Counted from the first letter of the stretch, positions 26,490-35,465 are shown. The stretch: DNA of 64,000 nt from Mesorhizobium sp. AR10 (GCF_024746795.1 NZ_CP080524.1:248001-312000), one strand, 5' to 3'. The notes: generated by a model not told the origin, from the letters alone. A program made the numbers and translations.

Positions 26490-27413
26490 GTGGGCATCTA
26501 TCTCCCGATCGCGGAACTTTCCGTCAACGTCTTCGTGCTGCTGGCCATGGGCGCGGCGGTGGGATTTCTGTCGGGCATGTTCGGAGTGGGGGGCGGCTTT
26601 CTCATCACGCCGCTGCTGATCTTCTACAACATCCCGCCGGCGATCGCGGTCGCCACTGGCGCCAATCAGGTCATCGCCTCCTCCTTCTCCGGGGCCCTGT
26701 CGCACATGAAGCGCGGCACGCTCGACTTCAAGCTCGGTGGCGTGCTGCTGGCCGGCGGCATTGTCGGTTCCACCGGCGGCATCTTTGTCTTCGCCTTCCT
26801 GCGCCGGCTGGGCCAGCTCGACCTGTTCATCTCGCTGCTCTATGTCGTGCTGCTCGGCACTGTCGGCGGGCTGATGCTGGTCGAGAGCGTCAATGCGCTG
26901 CGCGCCACCCGCAGCGGTGCTGCACCCGTGCTGAAGAAGTCCGGCCAGCACAACTGGATCCACCGGCTGCCGCTGAAGATGCGCTTCAGGGCGTCGAAGC
27001 TGTTCGTCAGCGTCATCCCGGTGCTTGGCCTGGGCGCCGGCATCGGCTTCCTGTCGTCGATCATGGGCGTCGGCGGCGGCTTCATCATGGTGCCGGCGCT
27101 GATCTACCTCCTGAAAGTGCCGACCAACGTCGTCATAGGCACCTCGCTGTTCCAGATCATCTTCACCTCGGCCTATACCACGCTGGTCCACTCCACGACC
27201 AACCAGACGGTCGACGTCATGCTCGCCTTCCTGTTGATGGCAGGCGGCGTCGCAGGCGCGCAATATGGCGCCAAGGCCGGGCAGAAGTTGCGCGGCGAAC
27301 AGCTCAGGGCGCTGCTGGCGTTGCTGGTGCTGGCGGTTGCCATCCGGCTTGCCATCGATCTCTTCGTCACACCGCCCAACCTCTATTCGCTGTCCGGCGT
27401 GGGCCTGAACTGA
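26490..27413 (+). CDS. TauE/SafE-family (TSUP) membrane exporter
   Basis: TSUP proteins move sulfite, sulfoacetate or other small anions across the inner membrane. The 307 residues contain two repeats of the family motif, GMFGVGGGFLITPLL (near 30-45) and SIMGVGGGFIMVPALIYLL (near 190-208), with eight or so hydrophobic segments. The start is a GTG at 26490. The stop overlaps the next gene by one base (TGATG), so the two are translationally coupled. The soeABC sulfite dehydrogenase 3.4 kb downstream makes sulfite a plausible substrate, but this is inference. Confidence 0.88.
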   Translation: MGIYLPIAELSVNVFVLLAMGAAVGFLSGMFGVGGGFLITPLLIFYNIPPAIAVATGANQVIASSFSGALSHMKRGTLDFKLGGVLLAGGIVGSTGGIFVFAFLRRLGQLDLFISLLYVVLLGTVGGLMLVESVNALRATRSGAAPVLKKSGQHNWIHRLPLKMRFRASKLFVSVIPVLGLGAGIGFLSSIMGVGGGFIMVPALIYLLKVPTNVVIGTSLFQIIFTSAYTTLVHSTTNQTVDVMLAFLLMAGGVAGAQYGAKAGQKLRGEQLRALLALLVLAVAIRLAIDLFVTPPNLYSLSGVGLN

Positions 27414-28201
27414 TGGCGGAGCTGAGGACGTTCGTGGCCGCTGCTTTCCTGTCGCTTCTCGCCGCGGGGTCGCCGGGGCAAGCGCAGACGCCGATGGAAA
27501 GCATCCAGATCGGCCTGTCTACCGACGCCGTGTCGATCACCGCCGACTTCTCCGGCGCCGACCTCACCATCTTCGGCTCGCTGGAAAACGCCGACCCGCT
27601 GGTCGCACGCCAGGGACGCTATGATGTCATCGTCGTGCTCGAAGGCCCGGCCCGGCCGGTTGTCGTGCGTCGCAAGGACCGGGTGCTCGGCATCTGGGTC
27701 AACCTGGAGTCGGAGACCTTCGAGAACGTACCGATGTCCTATTCCGTGGCGACGACGCGGCCGCTCCAGGACATCACCGAACCGAACAGCTACAAGCAAC
27801 TGTCGCTCGGCGCCTCCAACCTCTACATGAAGCCGGCCGACGCCGGCGACAGCCCGGCGACGATCGCGGAATTCACCACAGCACTGCGCGAGCGCAAGTC
27901 GGCAACCGGCCTCTACAGCGAGAATGTCGGCGGCGTGCAGTTCCTGTCGCAGAACCTGTTCCGCGCCACGGTCAGGCTCGCCCCCAACGTTCCGGTCGGC
28001 ACCCACAAGGCTCGCGCCTTCCTGTTCAAGAGTGGTTTGTTCATCAAGGAAAGCTCCGCCCAGCTCGAAATCCGCAAGTCCGGTTTCGAACAGTCGATCT
28101 TCCGTGCCGCGCACGACTATTCATTTCTCTACGGCGTCTTTGCCGTATCGCTGGCCATGCTGACTGGTTGGCTCGGAAGGCTGATCTTCAGACGAGATTA
28201 G
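27413..28201 (+). CDS. TIGR02186-like exported protein coupled to the TSUP exporter
   Basis: A 262-residue protein with a signal peptide (AAAFLSLLAAGSPGQAQ). It has a beta-rich periplasmic domain and a C-terminal membrane helix (YGVFAVSLAMLTGWLGRLIF) followed by a basic end, so it is anchored and faces the periplasm. From memory it matches the TIGR02186 family, found next to TauE/SafE genes in alphaproteobacteria and of unknown function. It overlaps the exporter gene by one base, which supports a physical or functional partnership. Confidence 0.8.
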   Translation: MAELRTFVAAAFLSLLAAGSPGQAQTPMESIQIGLSTDAVSITADFSGADLTIFGSLENADPLVARQGRYDVIVVLEGPARPVVVRRKDRVLGIWVNLESETFENVPMSYSVATTRPLQDITEPNSYKQLSLGASNLYMKPADAGDSPATIAEFTTALRERKSATGLYSENVGGVQFLSQNLFRATVRLAPNVPVGTHKARAFLFKSGLFIKESSAQLEIRKSGFEQSIFRAAHDYSFLYGVFAVSLAMLTGWLGRLIFRRD

Positions 28202-28204
28202 GAC

Positions 28205-28250
28205 CAGCTTTTTCCGAAAGGTGGTTTCCCTTTCAAGGGTCATGCGTTAG
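28205..28250. repeat. Degenerate RIME-like element between TIGR02186-like and Hsp70-like genes
   Basis: The stretch contains TTTTTCCGAAAGGTGGTTTC and GGGTCATGCG, which recall the intergenic palindromes at 30632-30679 and 43581-43625, but the arms are poorly matched here. The 28202-28318 gap holds no gene. Confidence 0.4.
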
Positions 28251-28318
28251 ACCGCGCTCTCCCCGGGCTGGCCGGACATGAGCTGCCGCTCCCCAAAGAC
28301 AATTACAGGAACCCTGCG

Positions 28319-29575
28319 ATGCGACCAGCATTCGGCGGTATCGACTTCGGCACGTCAAATTCCACCGTCGGTGTGGTCAGCAACGGCCAGCCGCGGCTTG
28401 TGGCGCTGGAAGACGGCCAGGTGACACTGCCCAGTGCGGTGTTCTTCAACTTCGAGGACAACCGCACCTATTTCGGGCGTGGCGCCATCGCCAACTACAC
28501 CGACAGCATCGAAGGCCGCCTGATGCGCTCGCTGAAGAGCGTGCTCGGCAGTTCGCTCGCCCATGAAAAGACGCGCATCAAATCTCGCTCGATCGGCTTC
28601 ATGGAGATCGTCGGCCTGTTCGTCGGCCATCTGAAGAAGAGGCTGGACGAGCACGCCCATGACACAGTCGAGAGCGTCGTGCTCGGCCGTCCCGTGCAGT
28701 TTGTCGACGACGATGCCGAGGCCGACGCAAAGGCCCAGGGTGAGCTCGAAACCGCAGCACGCGCCCAGGGTTTCAAACATATCGCTTTCCAGTTCGAACC
28801 GATCGCGGCTGCACTCGACTACGAGCAGAAGGTTACGCGCGAAGAACTGGCGTTGATCGTCGACATGGGCGGCGGCACGTCAGACTTCTCGGTCGTGCGG
28901 GTCTCGCCGCAACGCGCGCGCGCCCTCGACCGCAAGGATGACATCCTGGCCAGCCGCGGCATCCACATCGGCGGCACCGACTTCGACCGGCTGCTGAGCA
29001 TCGCCCATGTGATGCCGCAACTCGGCTATCTCTCGCCGACAAAGGACGGCAAGCGCAATTTGCCGGCCAGCTATTTCATCGACCTGGCGACATGGCAGCG
29101 CATCAACCTGGTCTACACCGCCAAAGCGATGACGCATCTGCGCCAGATCCGCTACGAGGCGGAACGCGCCGACCTGGTCGACCGCTTCATCCACATTGTC
29201 GAACATCGTTATGGCCACGCGCTGGCCGCTCTGGTCGAAAGGGCCAAGATCGAGCTGACGGATCAACTGTCCGCGCATGTCGCGGTTGCTCTGCCTGGGG
29301 TGGAGTTCGCGGCTGAAATTACCCGCGGCGGACTCGAGGCCACGATCGCGAGGGACATCGAGCGGGTCACCGCCACGGTCGCGCAGACCATTCGGGATGC
29401 TCAAGTGAAGCCCGCAGAGATCACGGCGGTGTTCCTGACCGGCGGATCGACGGCAATACCACTGGCCCGGCAGCAGATCCTGGGGCTGCTGCCGCAGGCG
29501 TCCGTCATCGAAGGCGACATGTTCGGCTCGGTAGGACTTGGGCTGGCGCTGGACGCACAGCGGAAGTTCGGCTGA
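28319..29575 (+). CDS. Hsp70-family protein, YegD-like
   Basis: A 418-residue actin-like ATPase of the Hsp70 superfamily. It shows phosphate 1 (GIDFGTSNSTVGVV), phosphate 2 (LALIVDMGGGTSDFSVVRV), the connecting segment FQFEPIAAALDYE and the adenosine motif AVFLTGGSTAIPLARQ. It ends soon after the nucleotide-binding domain and lacks the substrate-binding domain and lid of DnaK, as in YegD. Its role is unknown. It is convergent with the LysR gene (6 bp between stops). Confidence 0.9.
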   Translation: MRPAFGGIDFGTSNSTVGVVSNGQPRLVALEDGQVTLPSAVFFNFEDNRTYFGRGAIANYTDSIEGRLMRSLKSVLGSSLAHEKTRIKSRSIGFMEIVGLFVGHLKKRLDEHAHDTVESVVLGRPVQFVDDDAEADAKAQGELETAARAQGFKHIAFQFEPIAAALDYEQKVTREELALIVDMGGGTSDFSVVRVSPQRARALDRKDDILASRGIHIGGTDFDRLLSIAHVMPQLGYLSPTKDGKRNLPASYFIDLATWQRINLVYTAKAMTHLRQIRYEAERADLVDRFIHIVEHRYGHALAALVERAKIELTDQLSAHVAVALPGVEFAAEITRGGLEATIARDIERVTATVAQTIRDAQVKPAEITAVFLTGGSTAIPLARQQILGLLPQASVIEGDMFGSVGLGLALDAQRKFG

Positions 29576-29581
29576 GTCTTC

Positions 29582-30472
29582 CTACTCCGGCAGCTTCGCC
29601 CCCAGATGCGCCTTGAGCGCCATCTGTGCCAGGCTCGCCTGCCGGTCGCGATGCGTGATCATGGCGAAATCCCTCTTCGGCAGGTCGATCGGTACCGATC
29701 GCAGGCTGCCCTCGGCAACCGCGCGCGCGACGACGAGCTCCGAAATGATCGTGGCGCCGGCGCCGGCCTCGACCGCCTGGCGAATGGCCTCATTGCTCGG
29801 CAGCACCAGGAAAATCTGCAGCTCGGCGAACGAAATCCCCTCGCGGCTTGCAACATCCTCCAGCACCTCGCGCGTGCCCGAGCCAGCTTCGCGGATGATC
29901 CAGCGTAGCCCCCTGATATCGGGACGCCCGCGCGCGACTTCGGCGAAGTGTGGATGCGAACGCGCCACGACCAGCATCATGCGATCGACGTCGACTTTGG
30001 CGCGCCGGAGGATGTCGGATTCTGTGCGCCCCTCGACCAGGCCGAAGTCCGCCGTGCCATCGAGGACATTGGTCTCTACCTGCCTGGTGTTACCGATGGT
30101 GACGCTCAGCCTGACGGCGGGATAAGCTTCGTGGAAGGTGGCCAGCCGGCGTGGCAGCCAGTAGCTGGCGATCGTCTGGCTGGCGGCGATCGAAAGGCTG
30201 CCTGATATCGTCTGCGAGACATGTTCCAGCACATTGTTGGCAGCCGCCGCCCGTTCGAGGACGGCCTTGGCCTCGGGCAGGAACCTGAGCCCGGTCTGGG
30301 CCAGCTCGATGTTGCGGCCGACCCGGTTGAACAGCTTGACGCCGTGCTGCTGTTCAAGTGAGCGGATGGCGGCCGAAGCCGCCGACTGGGAAATACCCAG
30401 CAACTCGGCCGCCTTGGTCATATGCCCGCGCTCGGCGACCGCGACGAAGATGCGCAACTGGTCAAGTGTCAT
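29582..30472 (-). CDS. LysR-family regulator divergent from soeABC
   Basis: A 296-residue LysR-type transcription factor. The winged HTH at 1-60 contains GHMTKAAELLGISQSAASAAI, followed by the periplasmic-binding-like effector domain (LSIAASQTIASYWLPRRLATF; STREVLE-like segment GSGTREVLEDVASREG), typical of the CysB/CbbR branch. It is divergently placed from the soeABC sulfite dehydrogenase genes. The gap carries a 12-bp-arm inverted repeat directly before its own start, so control of sulfite oxidation and of itself is the natural inference. Confidence 0.92.
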   Translation of the reverse strand: MTLDQLRIFVAVAERGHMTKAAELLGISQSAASAAIRSLEQQHGVKLFNRVGRNIELAQTGLRFLPEAKAVLERAAAANNVLEHVSQTISGSLSIAASQTIASYWLPRRLATFHEAYPAVRLSVTIGNTRQVETNVLDGTADFGLVEGRTESDILRRAKVDVDRMMLVVARSHPHFAEVARGRPDIRGLRWIIREAGSGTREVLEDVASREGISFAELQIFLVLPSNEAIRQAVEAGAGATIISELVVARAVAEGSLRSVPIDLPKRDFAMITHRDRQASLAQMALKAHLGAKLPE

Positions 30473-30483
30473 ATCGAATTAAG

Positions 30484-30536
30484 AAGCAAAATCGATCGGA
30501 ATTACAAGAGCAACTTGTTAGACAGATCGATTGCTT
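30484..30536. promoter_or_regulatory. Nested inverted repeats at the LysR promoter
   Basis: AAGCAA-AA-TCGATC (30484-30497) pairs with GATCGATTGCTT (30525-30536), with a 2-nt bulge. Inside it, ACAAG (30504-30508) and CTTGT (30514-30518) form a second dyad. The block starts 12 bp from the LysR start codon and is a candidate LysR binding site, although the T-N11-A core is not unambiguous. Confidence 0.5.
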
Positions 30537-30576
30537 TGTTCTAAGTTCTTGCGTGAAATTGGAAAAAAATCGCGCA

Positions 30577-30620
30577 CTACAGCGCCGCGCGTCCACTTGG
30601 ACGCGCAAAGGACGCTGTAG
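30577..30620. repeat. Intergenic palindrome (CTACAGCG...CGCTGTAG)
   Basis: CTACAGCG at the left end and CGCTGTAG at the right end enclose CGCGCGTCC and GGACGCGC arms, giving an imperfect cruciform of about 44 bp. I recall similar elements dispersed in Mesorhizobium genomes. It lies in the LysR-soeA gap, next to a RIME-like element. Confidence 0.7.
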
Positions 30621-30631
30621 AAATTTGATTG

Positions 30632-30679
30632 GCGCATGATCCTTTCCGAAAATCGATTCCGATTTTCGGGGTCATGCGC
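30632..30679. repeat. RIME-like intergenic palindrome
   Basis: GCGCATGATCC at the left and GGTCATGCGC at the right enclose CCGAAAATCG/CGATTTTCGG arms. It is the same family as the copy at 43581-43625 and matches the rhizobial intergenic mosaic element pattern from memory. Confidence 0.75.
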
Positions 30680-30697
30680 GAGTCGCGAAGGTTAGAA

Positions 30698-30856
30698 ATG
30701 ATGGGGCGGTTTAGGTCTTTGTTCGCACATTGGACGCGCAGTCTGAAGCGGCGCGTCGCTGGCGAACGTTACCACCCTGAGCAGCACTATATGCGCGGTC
30801 CCGGACCCAAGACGAGAGCCAAGAACGCGGACCGCAAAAGCGCCCCCAGATCATGA
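30698..30856 (+). CDS. Small basic ORF translationally coupled to soeA
   Basis: A 52-residue frame starts with two Met (MMGRFRSLFAHWTRSLKRR) after a GAAGG ribosome-like site. It is very rich in Arg and Lys, and ends in TGA overlapping the soeA ATG (ATGA, 30853-30856). The overlap is the classic coupling geometry used by the soeA/soeB pair as well. No known domain is visible. It may be a real small protein or a translated leader; coding status needs conservation evidence. Confidence 0.5.
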   Translation: MMGRFRSLFAHWTRSLKRRVAGERYHPEQHYMRGPGPKTRAKNADRKSAPRS

Positions 30857-33783
30857 GCAACGGAGCGCCGCGCGGCGCCAATTCCGCACCGTCCCAAGGG
30901 CCGCTTGCCGACACGCGCGCGCCTGACGAAGGCGACGGCGTCGACACCTCGCCAAGCATCTCTGACAGCATCGCCAAGACCACCTGTTACATGTGCGCCT
31001 GCCGCTGCGGCATCGACGTCCATATCAAGGATGGCAAGGTCCGCTACATCAACGGCAACAAGGATCATCCGGTCAACCGCGGTGTGCTGTGCGGCAAGGG
31101 CAGCGCCGGCATCATGCAGCATTACAGTCCGGCGCGGCTGAAGAAGCCTCTCTTGCGCAGCGGTCCGCGCGGCTCGGGCGAGTTCCGTGAGATCGAGTGG
31201 GAAGAAGCCTTCTCGATCGCGACGCACCGGCTGTCGAACATCCGACGGACCGATCCCAGGAAATTCGCCTTCTTTACCGGGCGCGACCAGTCGCAATCGC
31301 TGACCGGCTGGTGGGCGAGCCAGTTCGGCACGCCGAATTTCGCCGCCCATGGCGGCTTCTGCTCGGTCAACATGGCCGCCGGCGGCCTCTACACGATCGG
31401 CGGCTCGTTCTGGGAGTTCGGCGAACCCGACTGGGACAACACCAGATACTTCATGCTGTTCGGCGTTGCCGAGGACCACGATTCCAATCCGATCAAGATC
31501 GGCCTGGGCAAACTCAAGGCGCGCGGCGCCAAGGTAGTTTCGATCAATCCGTGCCGTACCGGCTACAACGCTATCGCCGACGACTGGATCGGCATCAGGC
31601 CGGGCACCGACGGCCTGTTCGTGTTTGCCCTCATCCATGAATTGCTGAAGGCCGGCCGCGTCGACCTCGACTATTTGCTGCGCTACACCAACGCGCACGT
31701 GCTGGTCATCCAGGAGCCGGGTGCTGCCGACGACGGGTTGTTTGCGCGCGACGGCGACGGCAATCCGCTGGCCTGGGACCGGGCGGCCAAGACGCCCATC
31801 AACGCCGCCGATGCCAACGCGAAACCGGCGCTGACCGGCAGCTTCACCATCGACGGCCGCCGCTGCGTGCCGGTGTTCCAGCTCGTCGCCGACCGCTATC
31901 TGGACGAGAGTTATGCACCCGATGCGGTGGCCGGGCGCTGTGGCGTCTCAGCCGACACGATCCGCCGGATCGCTGCCGAACTGGCTCACGTCGCCTTCGA
32001 ACAAACGATCGAACTGCCGGTGGCATGGACAGACTGGGCCGGTCGCCGGCACGAGACGATCAAGGGACGGCCTGTGTCGATGCATGCCATGCGCGGCATC
32101 TCGGCCCATTCGAACGGTTTTCACACTTGCCGTGCCATCCACCTGCTTCAGGTGCTGCTGGGGACAGTGGACGTTCCCGGCGGATTTCGTTTCAAGCCGC
32201 CTTATCCCCGGTCGGCGCCGCCGGAACTGAGGCCCGCGGGCAGAAACGTCAAGCCGATGACGCCGCTGGAAGGCATGCCGCTCGGTTTCGTCTGCGGGCC
32301 GGAAGATCTGCTGGTCGATGATGCCGGCACGCCTGTTCGTATCGACAAGGCCTATTCCTGGGACACGCCGCTTGCCGCGCACGGCCTGATGCACACGGTG
32401 ATCCGCAACGCCTGGGCCGGCGATCCCTACAAGATCGACACGCTCATGATGTACATGTCCAACATGGCCTGGAATTCGTCGATGAACACCGTCGAGACGA
32501 TGGCGATGCTGACCGACACCGACGAGGCCGGAAACTACAAGATCCCCTTCATCATCTATTCCGACGCTTATTATTCCGAGACCGTGCCGTTCGCCGATCT
32601 GGTGCTGCCGGACACCAGCTATCTCGAACGGCATGACTGCATCAGCCTGCTCGACCGGCCGATCAGCCACGCCGACGGGCCGGGCGATGCCATCCGCCAT
32701 CCCGTCGTCGAGCCGGACCGCGATGTCAGGCCGTTCCAGTCGGTGCTGATCGAGCTCGGCGCGCGGCTGGGACTGCCCGGTTTCGTCAACGACGACGGCG
32801 CGGCCAAATACAGCGACTATGCCGACTACATCGTCAACCACGAGCGCACGCCGGGCATCGGCCCGCTTGCCGGCTGGCGCGGCAAGGACGGGACCTCGAT
32901 CGGTCGAGGCGAGGTCAATCCCGACCAGCTGCAGCGCTACATCGACAATGGCGGCTTCTGGCACCATGATTTTGCCGACGACCAGCGCTACTACAAGATG
33001 GCCAACCGTTCCTATCTCGACTTCGCCGAGAGCATGGGCTTCATCCCGAAAGCCGAGCCGATCGTCTTCCAGCTTTACTCCGAGCCGCTCCAGCGCTTCC
33101 GCCTCGCCGCACGCGGCCATGGAAAGGTGCTGCCGCCGGAGTCAGAGCGCGATCGAATCGCGACCTATATGGACCCGCTGCCGTTCTGGTACACGCCGTT
33201 CGAGGAGGCCAGCGTCGACCTGCAGAAATATCCGTTGCATGCGCTGACCCAGCGGCCGATGCACATGTACCATTCCTGGGGATCGCAGAACGCCTGGCTG
33301 CGGCAAATCACCAGCCAGAACCGGCTGTTCGTGCATCAGCAGACCGCCGCCGGCCTCGGGCTCATCGATGATGACTGGGTGTGGATCGAGAGCATCAACG
33401 GCAAGGTCAAGGGACAGATCAAGCTGGTCGACGGCGTCAACGCGGATACGGTGTGGACCTGGAACGCCATCGGCAAGCGCCGCGGCAGCTGGGGGCTGAA
33501 GGACGATGCCGCTGAGAGCAATCGCGGCTTCCTGCTCAACCACATCATCGGCGACCAGACTTCTGCCGACGCAAATGGCAAGCGCTATTCGAATTCCGAT
33601 CCTGTCACGGGACAGGCGGCGTGGTTTGATCTGCGCGTCCGCATCGTCAAATGCGCAGCCGAGGAGGCCGGCTTCACCGAACCGCAGTTCGAGCGCTTCC
33701 AGCAACCGCCGCATGTCGACCCCTCGCCCGACAAGCTCAGTTTCGGCGCCGAGTTCCGACTTGAACGGGAAAGAGCCCAATGA
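30853..33783 (+). CDS. soeA: Sulfite dehydrogenase molybdopterin subunit SoeA
   Basis: SoeA is the catalytic subunit of the cytoplasmic-facing membrane complex that oxidises sulfite to sulfate. The 976-residue protein belongs to the DMSO-reductase family of bis-MGD enzymes. Near the N-terminus it binds one 4Fe-4S cluster through C-x2-C-x3-C (CYMCACRCGID, about 46-56) and a later Cys in RGVLCGKGSAG. No Tat twin-arginine signal is present, which fits Soe rather than periplasmic enzymes. The C-terminal molybdopterin-binding domain includes RPMHMYHSWGSQNAWL. It is followed by soeB with a 4-bp overlap. Thiosulfate or polysulfide reductase activity is a less likely alternative. Confidence 0.9.
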   Translation: MSNGAPRGANSAPSQGPLADTRAPDEGDGVDTSPSISDSIAKTTCYMCACRCGIDVHIKDGKVRYINGNKDHPVNRGVLCGKGSAGIMQHYSPARLKKPLLRSGPRGSGEFREIEWEEAFSIATHRLSNIRRTDPRKFAFFTGRDQSQSLTGWWASQFGTPNFAAHGGFCSVNMAAGGLYTIGGSFWEFGEPDWDNTRYFMLFGVAEDHDSNPIKIGLGKLKARGAKVVSINPCRTGYNAIADDWIGIRPGTDGLFVFALIHELLKAGRVDLDYLLRYTNAHVLVIQEPGAADDGLFARDGDGNPLAWDRAAKTPINAADANAKPALTGSFTIDGRRCVPVFQLVADRYLDESYAPDAVAGRCGVSADTIRRIAAELAHVAFEQTIELPVAWTDWAGRRHETIKGRPVSMHAMRGISAHSNGFHTCRAIHLLQVLLGTVDVPGGFRFKPPYPRSAPPELRPAGRNVKPMTPLEGMPLGFVCGPEDLLVDDAGTPVRIDKAYSWDTPLAAHGLMHTVIRNAWAGDPYKIDTLMMYMSNMAWNSSMNTVETMAMLTDTDEAGNYKIPFIIYSDAYYSETVPFADLVLPDTSYLERHDCISLLDRPISHADGPGDAIRHPVVEPDRDVRPFQSVLIELGARLGLPGFVNDDGAAKYSDYADYIVNHERTPGIGPLAGWRGKDGTSIGRGEVNPDQLQRYIDNGGFWHHDFADDQRYYKMANRSYLDFAESMGFIPKAEPIVFQLYSEPLQRFRLAARGHGKVLPPESERDRIATYMDPLPFWYTPFEEASVDLQKYPLHALTQRPMHMYHSWGSQNAWLRQITSQNRLFVHQQTAAGLGLIDDDWVWIESINGKVKGQIKLVDGVNADTVWTWNAIGKRRGSWGLKDDAAESNRGFLLNHIIGDQTSADANGKRYSNSDPVTGQAAWFDLRVRIVKCAAEEAGFTEPQFERFQQPPHVDPSPDKLSFGAEFRLERERAQ

Positions 33784-34514
33784 CCTGCCTCCCCGCTCAT
33801 ACCGACAAGAGGCTCGGCCTGGTCATCGACCTCGACACCTGCGTCGGCTGCCAGGCCTGCGTAACCGCCTGCAAGGAATGGAACACCGGCGGCCACATGG
33901 CGCCGCTGACCGACATCGACCCCTATGGCGGCAATGTCGACGGCGTCTGGTTCAACCGCGTGCACAGCTATGAACACACGACCGAGATGGGCGGGCGCAC
34001 GGTCAATTTCCCGCGCTCCTGTCTGCATTGCGAGACGCCGGCCTGCGTCACCGTCTGCCCGACTGGCGCCTCCTACAAGAGAAGCTCGGACGGCATCGTG
34101 CTGATCGACGAGGACAAGTGCATCGGCTGCAAATTGTGCAGTTGGGCCTGTCCCTATGGCGCTCGCGAGTTCGACACCGATGTCGGCGTGATGAAGAAAT
34201 GCACGCTGTGCGTCGACCGCATCTACAACGACAATCTGGCCGAGGAAGACCGCGTGCCGGCCTGCGTCGCCGCTTGCCCGACCAGCGCCAGGCATTTCGG
34301 CGATCTCGGCGATCCCCTGTCGGCGGTCTCGCAACTGGTTGCCGAGCGCGGCGGCGTCGACCTGATGCCGGAACTCGGCTATCGTCCGACCAACAAATAT
34401 TTGCCGCCGCGCGCCCACAGCACGCGCGCCGCATCGGTGGCCGCACCTGCGCTTGAGCCGGTGCGGGCCGAAGGCGGCTTCCTTGGCTGGGTCGACCGCA
34501 TGCTTTCGAACTGA
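33780..34514 (+). CDS. soeB: Sulfite dehydrogenase iron-sulfur subunit SoeB
   Basis: The 244-residue ferredoxin-like subunit transfers electrons from SoeA to the membrane. Four cysteine clusters are visible: CVGCQACVTACKEW, CLHCETPACVTVCPTGA, CIGCKLCSWACPYGA, and CTLCVDRI with PACVAACPTSA. This is the DmsB/NrfC pattern for four 4Fe-4S centres. Its ATG lies within the soeA stop (ATGA), and soeC follows after 9 bp. The C-terminal 40 residues are a less conserved tail. Confidence 0.92.
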   Translation: MTCLPAHTDKRLGLVIDLDTCVGCQACVTACKEWNTGGHMAPLTDIDPYGGNVDGVWFNRVHSYEHTTEMGGRTVNFPRSCLHCETPACVTVCPTGASYKRSSDGIVLIDEDKCIGCKLCSWACPYGAREFDTDVGVMKKCTLCVDRIYNDNLAEEDRVPACVAACPTSARHFGDLGDPLSAVSQLVAERGGVDLMPELGYRPTNKYLPPRAHSTRAASVAAPALEPVRAEGGFLGWVDRMLSN

Positions 34515-34523
34515 CCAGCCCTC

Positions 34524-35459
34524 ATGCATCCAGCCTTCTCCGTCGTCTTTTTCACCACCGCCACGGGCGCCGGTTACGGCCTGCTCGCGCTGCTTGGCGT
34601 GCTCGCCGGACAAGGGTTCGTCCCGCCAGATTTCTGGCTTGGGCTCGTCGGTATGGGGCTGGCGCTTGGGCTGATCTCGGCCGGCCTGTTGTCGTCGGCC
34701 GGCCATCTCGGCCGACCCGAGCGCGCCTGGCGCGCCTTTTCGCAATGGCGGAGCTCCTGGCTGTCGCGCGAAGGCGTTGCGTCGGTGGCCACTTTCGTTC
34801 CGGCGGGGCTGTTTGCCATCGGCTGGGTACTGCTCGGCCGCACCAACGGCTGGGTGGCCATTGCAGGGGTGCTGGCCGCTATCGGCGCGGTCGTCACCGT
34901 CTGCACGACCGGGATGATCTATGCGTCGCTAAAGCCGATCGCCCAGTGGCACAGCCGCTTCACTCTGCCGGCCTATCTGATCTTTTCGGTGATGACCGGC
35001 AGCGTACTTTTGAACGCGCTGCTGCAAGGTTTTGGAATGGCCTCGAACATCCTTCTGATAGCTTGCGTGCTACTGACCCTGTTCGGCTGGGGCTGGAAGC
35101 TGGCGACCTGGCGATACAATGACAGGCTGGAGATCCCGACAACCGCCAACACCGCCACCGGGCTGGCCGGCGGCTCGGTGCAGTCGCTGGAATGGCCGCA
35201 TACCGAGGAAAACTATCTGCTCAAGGAAATGGGCTTTCGCATCGCGCGCAAGCACAGCGCGAGGCTGCGCCAGATCACACAAATCCTGACTTTCGCCCTG
35301 CCCGCCGCGCTGCTGATAGCCGCGTTCGCTTTGCCTTGGCCTTATGCGACGGTGCTGTCGGGCCTCGCCGCCATCGGCCAGTTTGCCGGCATGCTGGTCG
35401 AGCGCTGGCTGTTCTTCGCAGAGGCGAAGCACACAGTCACTCTCTATTACGGCAGATAG
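34524..35459 (+). CDS. soeC: Sulfite dehydrogenase membrane anchor SoeC (DmsC-like)
   Basis: The 311-residue integral membrane subunit anchors SoeAB and passes electrons to the quinone pool. About eight hydrophobic helices are seen, beginning FSVVFFTTATGAGYGLLALLG and ending YATVLSGLAAIGQFAGMLVE. The family segment SAGHLGRPERAWRAFSQWRSSW sits in the second loop. It is the last gene of the soe operon and converges on pdeM with 6 bp between stops. Confidence 0.9.
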   Translation: MHPAFSVVFFTTATGAGYGLLALLGVLAGQGFVPPDFWLGLVGMGLALGLISAGLLSSAGHLGRPERAWRAFSQWRSSWLSREGVASVATFVPAGLFAIGWVLLGRTNGWVAIAGVLAAIGAVVTVCTTGMIYASLKPIAQWHSRFTLPAYLIFSVMTGSVLLNALLQGFGMASNILLIACVLLTLFGWGWKLATWRYNDRLEIPTTANTATGLAGGSVQSLEWPHTEENYLLKEMGFRIARKHSARLRQITQILTFALPAALLIAAFALPWPYATVLSGLAAIGQFAGMLVERWLFFAEAKHTVTLYYGR

Positions 35460-35465
35460 GACTGC

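Noticed and set aside
30577..30679. Mobile element or IS remnant before soeA
   Set aside because: Short palindromes without transposase or target duplications; better explained as dispersed intergenic repeats.
31948..33120. Minus-strand open frame of 390 codons antisense to soeA
   Set aside because: Shadow of soeA; no ribosome site or domain.
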